Shown in pieces: positions 35,159-47,100 of a stretch of DNA of 64,000 nucleotides. Source of the DNA: Diphasiastrum complanatum. Lineage: Eukaryota; Streptophyta; Lycopodiopsida; Lycopodiales; Lycopodiaceae. The notes beneath the pieces are model-generated. The model was not told where the DNA came from, did no database searches, and saw only the letters and a program-made list of their open reading frames with translations. The DNA is taken from contig CM055106.1 in assembly GCA_029204225.1 (NCBI GenBank), positions 13,137,364 to 13,201,363 of the forward strand, in the 5' to 3' direction. The first letter of the stretch is position 1; every line of letters begins with the position of its first letter. Both the position numbers and the translations under genes were made by a program.

Positions 35159-38100
35159 AAATGCTTTATGTCCAACTAGAGACCCAACAGAATCTATGGG
35201 ATGATTAAAAGAAAGTAAAGCACAAATTTTTTTGATGTAGCTCTATCTATCTAGTTGCCCGTTTACAAAATTTCTGCTTAGAGCCATAACTAGGGGCCTT
35301 AGTAAGTAATTCAGCTGGTGTTCACAATCACACATAGTTTCTTTCTCATGAAACCATTTTTTTGAAAAGCAGTAACAAGAGTCTGTACTTCGAATATAGA
35401 AGTAATCTGATCGCTACATCAGTACATGGCTGCAATAACCTGGGAAATGATAATCTTGTATGAGTTAGAAATAGGTCTATTGGATATAAGATGGATAGAC
35501 TGATAGAAAGACAGGGTAATTCGCTTCGCTATATTTGCCCATATGAAAAGTCCCGGTGCTAGGGTCAAATTTTGTAGTAATGTAGTCTTTATCTTGCTAT
35601 TCTTAGTTGCTTTGACATCCTCCCCCATAGCTTATGTCCTGGAATCGTACTTTTCTTGAAATCAACAAAACAATAATAGAGTACTATCTTTGCCTTGTGC
35701 CTCCTTAGTCACTAACTAGGTGCTGCTAACCAGCTTGTCATTTTGACCATATACCCTATATCTGCAGTTCATGAGCTAATTTCCGTTCTACTCTTTTCCC
35801 ATAAAGATTTGCGTAGATGGCGATCATAATTGTCCTTTTGTTCCTGCTTCTTATTTCTAAGTTGTTACCCCCTTTTAAAGTTGGAATTTTAGTGTTTATC
35901 TTCCAATTCTTTGAATTTTTTTCTTGATCAAATTCATGGTGCCTTTCCATTATCAGGTGGTCAATTCTTGTCACTTTTTGGTTGGGAGGTTTCATCCTCG
36001 AACTTTGTGGGGCTAGTTTTATCTTCACCATTTGCAACCTTGCATGTCTTTTTCCCAACCTTCCATTTTTTCTTGCTTGTCTACAATCTTCATCATACCA
36101 TAAGCTGCAAGGAAGTCCCCTTGTTCTTTGTGCTGTCTCTACTAGAATGAAACTGAATTTTTTGCTCATCTTCTTTCATCCACTTGGCCAACTAAGATTG
36201 TTATAATATCTGGATGCAGATGAATTTGGTTAGGGTGTCCAACATTATGGACATTGAGCCCAAACAATTTGACCCGAAGACTTATGTTGAAGAAGAAACA
36301 TTTGTGACAGATGAAGCCGGGCAAAAGCAACGATTGCGTCTAGAAGAGAATGTTGCTCGATGGAGGATTGTTCAGAATCGTGATAATTCAATTTCTGTAA
36401 GTATTCTACCATTAGATTTGGATCACACGAAGAAATGATATTGCTTTATGGATTGTACACCAAAAAAAATCTTAAATATGAATAAGAGAACACCAGCTAT
36501 CTTTTAAAAACTACGGTTAGTATAGAAGATGCTTTATTTTTCTTTGTTTTCTAATTTTATGTAAATCTTATATATGAATCGCTTATTTCAATTAATGCCA
36601 ATTTAAGCCTCAGGAGTTCAGATCTTATATTTTAGTTATTTTTAGATTTGACCATACTCAGAATTTGTATTTGTAAGCTATTGTCATTTATGAAATTTCC
36701 AAGTAGTCTTTACCTGTCAATTGAGTCTTATGCTCTACGCATGTGATCTTAACCTCTGTTATTTAATTCAGCTTGAAGGTTAGCTGCCAGATGAGAAAGT
36801 CGTTTGATGCTTAAGTTTGTCAAAAGAAGTCACTACAATTTCTTTCCAGTTTGACCTTTTATGGTCTATCAACAAATTTAAGGACAACTAGTCTCCCTTG
36901 TGTAGCCATTTTGTGACATGCACAATACAATGCTTCTCCTAGGTCAAGGGTCGATTCAAACTCTAAAATGCTTCTCGTGTTCATATCACACTTTTCATCA
37001 ATGTTGTGTCGAATCGCGATTCGTTGAAAGAACCGCGATTCGAAAGTTCTTTTCGAAAAGGTCCGGTTCGAACCGTTTTTTGACTGTTCGAACCTTTTTT
37101 AAAAAAAAAAAACTCGTCGTTCTCGTCGGACCTCCTGCTCGTTACCTCCTCCCGAAGGTTCCCAGATTTCCGCGCCCGAGAGAGAGAGAGAGATCCGAGA
37201 CGGAATCCAGATCCGCGAGAGAAATCCGAGAGAGAGAAAGAGGGGTGGAGTTGTGTGAGAGGGGTGGAATTGTGTGTGTCTACATCGCTTCCCCGCCACT
37301 CTGTGCCCTTTTTTTTAACTTCCTTGTATCTTGGCAGAGGCGGACGGCCCAAACAAATCCTGGGTTATCTCACTGATCACGGCTGCCACCATGTCCAAGT
37401 ACGGACGCGCCACCTCCGGGGAGCGAACATAGCCGAACCCATTTTGCAGCTCTTCACTGTTGACGTGTGTGTTCAGTGTGTGTGACTGTTGACAAATGTG
37501 TGTGTTAAATGTTTGACAATGTGTGTGTGTGTGTGTTTGTGTTTTTGTGTGTGTGTTGGTGTGTGTGTTTGATAAATGTGTGTGTGTGTGTTTGATAATG
37601 TGTGTGTGTGTGTGTGTGTGTGTGTTTGATAATGTGTGAATAGATTCTTAAGTTTAAAGAGTGTGTTTGAGTCTTTGAGAGAGAGGGAGGTAGACTTAGG
37701 GGTGGGGGTGTGTGTGTGTGTGGAGGGAGGTCCGAGGGAGAGTTAGTTTTTAGGCGTGTGAGTGAAAAATCAGAATTTAGGAGGGGGACCCGGGAGAGAG
37801 ACTAGTGGGGGGGAGAGAGACTAGAATCTAGATAGTAGATACCATGCCGAGAGAGAAGGATCCCTTGTGGGATCATGTGACAATTGCTTCTAATTTTGGC
37901 ACCTCAGGCACTAAGAGGTGGACTTGCAAGTATTGTGGCAAGGACTACACAGGTGGCCCCACTAGAATAAAGGCACACCTATTGCGTCTACGTGGTTTTG
38001 AGATCGCAGGTTGTGTGCGAGCACCTGACTCATTGATGATACCTGCAGCTCCATCTACTGCTACCTCGGAGGGTCATCATTCGCCCACAGGTTGGTGATC

Positions 38101-41100
38101 GTAAATTGTAATCAATGATTCGGAATTCTGAAGCTATTAATAGTTATAACTTATAAATCCATTATCCTGTCACTTGAGTTATTGACAATTGTAAGTTGTT
38201 GCTAGATGCTAAATAGAAAATATTTGCATTGATGATTGTGTTGTAAATTATAATTCATTGCATATCGTATGTACTTTGACATTACTACAATCTACAGACT
38301 ACTACAGTCTACCACGATTCATCTATCTCCACTGTAATTTGTCGTAGAATCTAGAATCTAGATAGTAACTAATAATTTGTGGCCATTGGCAATGTGCAAC
38401 AGTTCCAGCAGGCCCTTCCACATCACAGGGTCAAACTTAGAGTCAGAGTGATGTGGTGGCACCATTGTCACGAGGCTCTTCTCATGCCCAGAGCTGTATT
38501 GGTACACATCTTAGGGGTAGAGATGTGTATGTGGCATCCTTCCAGCAAAGTAACAAGGACATAGCCAATGTATCTGGTGTTTCTACATGTGCAACCTCCC
38601 CTTTCACTTGGCTGCGACCCCCGCATGGAGGGAGATGATGAGACATGTATCTAGGATTGGTTCAGAGTGGGAGGGACCATCCATGCAGCAGTTGAGGACG
38701 ACTCAGTTGGTTGCCGAGCGAGACTCCGTGGATAGGGAGCTAGAGCCTATCAGGAGATCATGGGCCGTGTAAATCCTGATTCCTAAACCCTACTTTAATG
38801 TAATTAGTAATTTGTAATTACTAAATTAATACTAATATGTATTGTCATCTATGTTCTAACTTGAAATTCCAAGTTTGAAGTGGCGAGTGCCAAGTTCTAA
38901 CTTCTAAGTTCTATCTCTTAACTTTTATGTTTTAAAAATTAAGAATGATTGAAATAGTTATATTTATTGACCAATTACATAAATTGTTAAATTTTAATGC
39001 AATTGACAATTGCCATCTGAAATCTGAATTTTGTGGGCAATGAGATCTTTTGAACTAGGTATGGGTGCTCCATCATATCAGATGGTTGGACTGATACCAG
39101 GAAGCGCCATGTGGTAAATATATTGGTTTCTTCTTGCTTGGGCACGACGTTCTTCAGATCCATCGACATCTCGGGCTTAACCTTGGATGCCCAGGCATTG
39201 TTTGGATTTATTGACGCGACCATTGTGGAGGTCGGCAAACAGAATGTTGTGCAGGTATCGATTCTTGACTTTCAGTTGTGTAGTGAGAAATAAAAATGAG
39301 TGAAAACTTTTTACTTACACTACTTGTTCAATGTTGCTTCTTGGATCATGGACTTGTCACTTCAGAGAAGATCAATGTCGGATGTTGCATTGATGATTGT
39401 TGTGCTTTGCAGGTCATCACCGACAATGCGGCAAATTGTGTTGCCATGGGGAAGCTCATAAATGAAAAGTACCCTTGGATCTTTTGGTCACCCTATGCTG
39501 CACATTGCTTAGACCTCTTGTTTGAGGATATAGGAAAGTTGCCATGGATTGCAGAGGTACTAGACATAGGCCGGTTCTTGGTGAGGTTTGTCACCAAGAG
39601 ACCGAGGGTCCTGAGTATGTTCAGGGAGTATTCTAGCCTCGACATATTGAGGCCTGCCCCCACCAGGTCTACTTTTCTATTCATCAAATTTGATTCAAAT
39701 TTCATCACTTAGATTCTTACTACTTAGAAGCTAGTACATAGCTTACTAGCAAGTTGCAATTACTAACTACTTTCGAGACTCCAATTTCAACCTAAGACCT
39801 TGTTATCCGATAATTGCTTTGTTGAAGCTAATACAATTTGCAATCATGATCCGTTCCAGGTTTGGCTTTATTTTCATTGTTTTGGAGCGCCTCGTGAAGG
39901 TGCATGATGGCTTGAGACAGATGGTGGTCTTACAGCCTTGGCGTCAGTGGAGGCACTCATGAGAGCCTGAGGCTTTGCAGCCTCTTTACACTATCCTACG
40001 CCTTACGGATAGAGAGGGCTGCACTTTGGGCCTTCTCTATGAGTTCATGGATAGGCTGGGAGAGGAGATTCGCACCTGCACTGCCTTCAGTGCAGAGAGG
40101 TTTGTATTATGCATTATCTCTTATCACGATTGATGAGTGTTTATGTAATATGTAGTATATAGTAATAAGTATGCACCATGTGACATGTATGATGTATGAT
40201 TTTCAAATTTTATATGGTTGAAGAAATAAGAGAAAAGTGGCAAGCCAGGTGGGAGTGGTTCCATCAGCCTCTACACGCTATGGCTTGCATTTTTCATCCT
40301 CTATGGAGGAATGAAGATCAGTTCCATGATGCAGAGCTTCAACAGGGATGGCGCACATACATTGAGAGGGTCTATCCTGATCCTGTCATGCAGGATTCAC
40401 TCAGGGATGATCTCAATGTCTTCAGGTATAAGTCATGACAATTCTCTAACATTTGCTATTTTTTCAAGTCCTTTGTCTTTCTTGAATCCCAATGAAGTGA
40501 GTGGCCACATTGTCACACTCGGCACTCACTCATGAATGATCTTCAATGTGCATTGTCACAACTCACGTGTGCACTGTGCAGGCGTGAGGCTCTTGAGTTT
40601 GGGTGTCCAGGAGCGCGGCTCAGAGAAGGACAACTGTGCCTTGTGTCATGGTGGGACAAGTATGGGGGTGATTGTCCTCGATTGCAGAAGCTCGTCATAT
40701 GCATTCTCTCACAGGATTGCACAGCGAGTGCATGTGAGAGGAATTGGAGTTTGTTCTCTCTGATTCATACGAAGAGGAGGAACAGGCTCAGTGTTGCACA
40801 ATTAGACAGGTTGGTGTATGTGCACGCCAATCTACGGCTTCTGAAGAAGATGAAGGGGGTGAGGGAGCCTATGCAGGTAAATTGTAATTTGATAGTTGCA
40901 ATTGTGTTTGAACATTGAAATTTGAATCCTTAGTGACATTCTAAATGTGTTGTTCTACTGTCTACATACTGCAGGTAAATCCAAATGACATTGATGTGAC
41001 GAAGGTTCCAGACCTACCACCAAGGTCACAGGAGGTGGAGGACGTGTATGCACTACTCCATGATGACGCCATGCAGTTTGCAGGTGAATTTCAAGTTCCA

Positions 41101-44100
41101 ATTTCAAGCTTTGAAATTTGAATTAGCCCTTGAGCCTTGAGGCTTGGGCCCTTGCAAGTTGGTCCTTGCCACTTGGAAGTTTGAACTTTGAGCTCCATCC
41201 CATGTTCTAAGTAGTAAGTTCTAGCTTTAGAAATTAGAATTGAAACTTGTGATTGTGAATTGTAACCCTTTGCCAATCTATGCGTGCAGGACCTACCACT
41301 CGGGCTGCTGCACGTCTCAGGACAGGGGGAGAGGCTTCCAGTTCTCGAGTCCACGAGGACGAGGAGCCACTAGAAGACGAAGACGGCGTAGAGACCTCGG
41401 AAGATGAAGCCGACAAGGAGGATACATTGTCATTTTCGTGAATGAACATTTGCCAATTACCACTAACTAACCATGCACGTGGTACATTGGAATATGACAT
41501 ATGTAATATGTATGATGTGACAATAATGTTTAAAAAAAAAACCCTAAAACCGATTCGCTGGTTCAAACTTGGACAAGCCGATTCTTTCCCGATTCAAACT
41601 CGATTCAAACACGGTTCGAAAAGGCGATTCGAGAGGTACCCTCAAACTTTGCTTTTCATGCAACGTGTGTTGCGTATCAGCTCTGGGATTTGGGGGCTGT
41701 CAACTTGTTGGCTGATTCCCTCTAAAAATATTGCACACCTTTCCTATTTGCAGATCAATCCCCCGACTTTTTGTCATCTCACCTTGCTTGTTGTGTTGGG
41801 CTTTTCTTTTTTTTACATGAGGTGTTATTGTTGATTATGAAGGGGTTTTTGGGGGCGGGCTTTTACTAAAGATATGGCCACTTTAACTTTCAAAGCCTTC
41901 AAGTCCTCAAGAGACACAGTATGGTACATGGACTACCAAATTTGAGATTCCATCCCACAATATGTGAAGCTTGTGTCGTTGACAAAAAGACAACATAGAC
42001 AAAGATTTCCAAACGGAGGAGCATATAGAGCAAAAGAGAACCGTTGGAGCTTATCCATATGGATCTATGGGGTACTACACAAACAAGCACTTTACATTAT
42101 TTCCTTCTTGTTGATAGCTTTTCAAGAAAAGTATGGGTCTATTTTCTGAATGAAAACATGCACTTATTTCAATCAATTCAAAGCTGAGGTAGAGAATCAA
42201 ATCAGCGAAAAATTCAAGTGGGGGAATTCATATCAAATGAATCCAAGAAGTTTTGCAACCACCATGGCATAAGAAGGCAATATGTAACACCATCCATGCC
42301 ACAACAAAACAGTGTGGCCAAAAGAAAGAATGGAACAGTTGTTGAACGTGCAAGGAGCATGCATAAAGCCAAAAATGTTCCCGACAATTTTTAGGGCGAA
42401 GCAATCAATATTGCAGTTCATTTGCTTGATAGAAGCCCAACAAAGGCCGTGGAGAGAACTACAGAAGAAATATTTTCAGGTATAAAGCCAAGTGTGTCTC
42501 GAAGCCTTTGGTTGCATTGCTCATGGCCATATTGAAGATGAAAAGAGGCATAAACTTGATTCTATATCTATTTTCCAAGGATATCATGACCAATACCTAG
42601 CATATCGCTTACTTGACCAACAAACTCATCATATTAAGAGATGTCATATTTGACAAAGATGACACTTTGTATTTCAAGAATAAGCAAGTAGACAAAGAAG
42701 CTGAAAACAAAATTGACACCCATCATTGATGTCTTACCATACAAGGAGGAATAAAAGGTCACAAGCAACAACGACGACATACAACAAGAACAACATGAAG
42801 ATGAAGAAGCAGCAATAAAAAGGAAGACCATGCCTCGGCCTCGGCTATACTTCTAGATTGTACAAGACTCTAACACTGTATATAGATTTGGAGACATCTA
42901 GTCTGCGCCCTTTCCAAATGCCTCTCAATTCTAGCATAACCAGTTGACACTTGAAGTCATTCTTGTGATGCACAGGTGATCTGGCCCTTTTCAGTCTATT
43001 CATGGGCTTTAAGCATTGGAGCGTGATTTGTTCTTTTTCCTGGGAATCTCACCTTTGGAAGTCTTAACTTCCTTGCTCAAGTTCTCTGGACCCACAACCA
43101 TACATAAGGTTTTGCACTAATTCATTCTTGTGGAAAATTCACCCCGACTCCTTTCTGGAAAACGGGTTGGGTACGTGAATCTCAGCACCCTGAGCCTCTT
43201 GGTCACTCTCCATGTGCCGGTACCCACTCAAAAAGACTAGTACCCTGGGACCCTCATCTGTTCTTCAACATTTCTTTATGTGCAGTCTCCATTTGCTTCT
43301 AGGACAATGAGTCTTTCTCCCTCCATGTGGCAGATGCGCAACTATACCGCAACACTCCCTTGGTGAACACTAGAAAGTGACTACATCCAATTTCATTTGC
43401 AAATGGTTAAGGCTTGTAGATGGCCAGCTCTAATACCATGTTGCTAAAAGGGCAAATAGGCTGAGTATTCGGGTCTATAGTTCCGTAGTGTATGGAATGC
43501 TGTTCAACACATTCCCAAAAGCATTTGAATTTTTTCTTCCACAACAAATTTTTTATGTTTTAAAATAGTTTTTTTTTGGGTTTTGTACATATAGAATGAT
43601 ACGTTCCATACCAAAAGGTATGGGACAGGTATCTATGCTTGGATTTTATGACTCAAGAAGATATTGTAACATTAGGGAATCATAAATTACATGGATTTAG
43701 AAAACAACTGTGCTTAAAAAAACCAACCTGGCCCTAAAAAAGTGAATACACTTTTCTAAAATGATGACACAGTTTGTCGTGCCTTCATACAAATAATGTT
43801 ACAACGTTATATCTACCAGACATAGTTCTAATGCCCAACTATTTCTAGGATGAGGTTGTTGTACCACTTCAAAATGTATGCCTGGCTAGAAAGACTTTCC
43901 CTCAAATGAATGATAGAATGTAGCGACAAGCATATCTCTCACACATAGTTCTAGCGCTAAGTATTTCTAGAATGAGGTTTTGTTGTGACAAATGCATAAC
44001 ATAAAACTATGTTAAGTGCCTAGAGCCACTATGGGTAAATTACGCATTATATTTTAATGGTTGTACCTTAATGGCTATTTTGTAGGAAAAATAGTAATTA

Positions 44101-47100
44101 TTCTTCCACAAAGAACACGATGCGAGTTCGAATAAATCAAACTAATATCAGTGTCTTCAATCGCGATTTTATCTGATCTATGTACTAATAGAACAATATT
44201 TATTCTGACTGAATATGCGTGCGGAAATTATATGTGGAAGTAAGATACTATATGCGAAAGTATGAAACAACTCAAGACCATTTAGACAATAAGATACTAT
44301 TGATCAAAAACGAATTTTTATAACTCTGAATCTGGTTCGTCAATATACATCTCTTGTTGTCTTATCTCGCTGTTGTGTCTCTGATTGAGTGAGTTACAAC
44401 GAGTAGTACATATGTATTTATATTGCTACAGGTCGCGAATTGTTCGAGATAGTTTCCTGACAGGTGAGCTTGAACAAGAAACAGAAAATTTCGCGACAAG
44501 ATTCTGTTCGCGAATCTTTCGAGCTTCAACAAGAAAGCCACGAGCTTCCACAAGACACTGTTTCGTGAATCTTTCGAGTTGACTGCAAGACAAATTTCGC
44601 GAATCTTTCGTGAAAATTTTCGAGTTAGTCACGAATAGAAAATTTTCGAGTTCGCGTTCGTTTCTTTCTCATCCTTTGTCAAGTAAACTGCGCGCTTTGT
44701 TGGTAGAATCAAGATCTGTGTGATCAGTTGTTCTATAGCTCCCTCTCAAAGTGGCAATTGGATTAACCCCAATCTTCTTTGCTGCTTCTCGAACAAAGCT
44801 TTACTTAGTGGCTTTGTAAAGATATCAGGTGTCATTTCCTCTGTGGGTATGAAGACTGTCTTCAATATTTTCTTCTCGACTAAGTCCCGAATCACATGAT
44901 ACTTGATAGCTATGTGCTTCGTTTTCGAGTGAAATACAAGATCTTTCGTAAGATAGATTGCTAAAGTGTTATCCATTAACAAGACATAAGGTTTAGATCT
45001 AGATTCATCAAATCCTTCCAATATCTGTTTAATCCAGATCAGCTCGTTTGCCATCTTGGCTGCTGCTACATATTCGGCTTCACAGGAAGATTGAGCTATT
45101 GCTGTTTGCTTGTTGCTAATCCAGAGTATGGCTGCGCCAGATGCTAGATTACAACCTCCTGAAATACTTTTGCTATCATCCTTCATGGATGCCCAGCTTG
45201 CGTCACTGTAAGATTCGATGTGAAATCCAACTTCCTTCGAATACACAGTCCATAGTCTTTCGTTTCCTGGAGATATTGTAGTACTCTATGCGTAAATATG
45301 GTGAGTCAGTTATGCTATTTAAGTGTGTTCAGCAAATGAGACTCCATGGTGAAGTCTAGGAGACATCACGAAGTTATATTGTTTACACCGTAATGATTTT
45401 GAAAAAATTACACAGCGAGTTGCTCAATTTAAGTGGTGAGAGAAATGCAAGCTCAGTGGTATATTATTTGTTGCTCTTGTCACGTCTTTTGCTTTGCATT
45501 ATTTTTCTGCTTTATGTTGGCTTGTTGATATTTCTGTAAGTTTTTATCAAAATTGATGTTGCAGCTTTTAGCTAGGAATTTTGGAAACCATCATGCTTAT
45601 GTTAGTTTGCCATTCACAGACCATTCAAGTTGGTTGATTGCTGTCATACATGATACAGATGGACTGGTATATTGCCTATATTTAGTTTTGCTTCACATTT
45701 ATATAAGACCATTTCTGCAATGTGTTGGCAGTATGAGAGCAATGCTCGGTTTGTGAAATGGTCTGATGGAAGCATGCAGTTGCTGATTGGAAACGAAGTT
45801 CTGGATCTATCTGTACAGGATGCCCAGCAGGACCAGTCTCATATTTTTGTTCGTCATCCAAAGGTGGTAAATTTATTCTTCTTAGTATGTCGCCTTTTGC
45901 TGTACAAAGGTCAACTAAGTTCAAAACATTGTTGCTAGCTTGTTCAGGATCGTGCCCTTGCTGTGTCCAATAAGGGGATCAAATGTTGGTGTGTGTATGT
46001 AATTGATTACGTCATGGTCTCTAGACTGATTTTTTTATTATGCTTGCTCTGTTGATGATCTATAAGTGCATTGTATATGCTTATGTTATGGTAGCTCACT
46101 TGAGGCACACACGTTTGGAAAAAAGCAAAGGATATTCACACACTGGTCTATCTTGTGAATTGGCAATCCACTAACTGTAAGATGAAGGTTAACAAGCATG
46201 CAGCATTGTATATCTATATAACTTGAGTGCCAATCTCAAAAGATATGATCATTTTTCTTGAAAAATTATCTTCTCCTACTTGAATGATAAGGGCATGATG
46301 CATGCGCAGTATATTTGACTGGTTTCATAAATCAATCAATTGCATGAGTATACATAGAGGCACTTCTAAGTTCTGGCATGCATGTGATTCTCTGGCAGGG
46401 TGTTTGTAACTCTCCTCTGAACACGCAGCAAAACCAAGGCTTTGATTTGGAATTGCAAATTTTCTGCTGTTGGTGGTAGAAATTTTAAAATCAAGTTTCA
46501 GGAGTCAAGCTTTCAAATAGTATATGTTTATGCCTAAAGTAGTATTCTAAATTTTGAGCCGTTTATAAAGAATTCATGCATGTGAATGATCAGAAAGTAT
46601 ATGTTGCTTGCTTTGTTTCATTTTGTCCTCATGAATGTGCATTGCGTAAGTTAACAATAAATCAAATCTCTATTTTCCTTTATTCTGAAATATGTAAATT
46701 TTTTCCTGCTGAATGCCAATTAAGCTGTAGCCTGCAAATAGCATTCATGCCTTTTCTGAAGTGTTGCTTACGTGTTTTTCTTGTGTGTATATTACAATTA
46801 TGCTCTGGGGGTGCATAGCTTAGATGTCATCAACAACAATTATTCTCTATCTGTGAACATATTTACTCTTTTGAAATGTGTTCTACAGAGTATATTACAA
46901 TCACAAGGCAGATTATTGCGCAAGATGAGGTTCATGCCATCATCATTGACTTCCAAATCACATCGTCTTTTAACTGCTTTAGTGGATAAACAACACCGGA
47001 AGGTTTACAAAGTGAAGAACATTGTTACTACATTCGATCCTGAGAAAGACAAGGAAGAAAAGGAGAAGGTATGTATGTGTCTAGAGAAGCCTTTTAATTG

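Larger units (their letters stand above)
22377..36219 (+). other. LEO1 intron 4, 13,843 bp, GC-AG
   Basis: Bounded by GCAAGT and TGCAG. Contents in order: truncated Copia 5' end, CT repeats and GC-rich DNA, a coiled-coil pseudo-frame, LINE, Copia, LINE, chromovirus, LINE with GA repeat, LINE. Together these explain most of its length. Confidence 0.85.
36999..41651 (+). mobile_element. hAT DNA transposon with 8-bp target duplication
   Basis: 4,653-bp element flanked by direct repeats CTTTTCAT (36991-36998 and 41652-41659), the 8-bp duplication made by hAT transposases. Its ends are short imperfect inverted repeats, CAATGTTGT on the left and CAAAGTTTG read inward from the right. Within 120 bp of each end GAATCG/CGATTC and GGTTCGAA words recur, including TCGAATCGC at 37009-37017 and its inverse GCGATTCGA at 41624-41632, as expected for transposase-binding sites. 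The inside encodes a multi-exon transposase in the plus direction (37844-41440). Ends are well kept but the coding part has at least two stops. Confidence 0.9.
36397..45731 (+). other. LEO1 intron 5, 9,335 bp
   Basis: GT-AG intron holding a complete-ended hAT transposon (36999-41651), then three Copia remnants and the in-frame exon-like segment at 45565-45666. The first 600 bp hold nothing recognisable. Confidence 0.85.

Noticed and set aside
36918-37376. 152-codon plus-strand frame at the hAT left end as a host gene
   Set aside because: It crosses the hAT border and target duplication and is Arg/Glu-rich because of a GAGA stretch.
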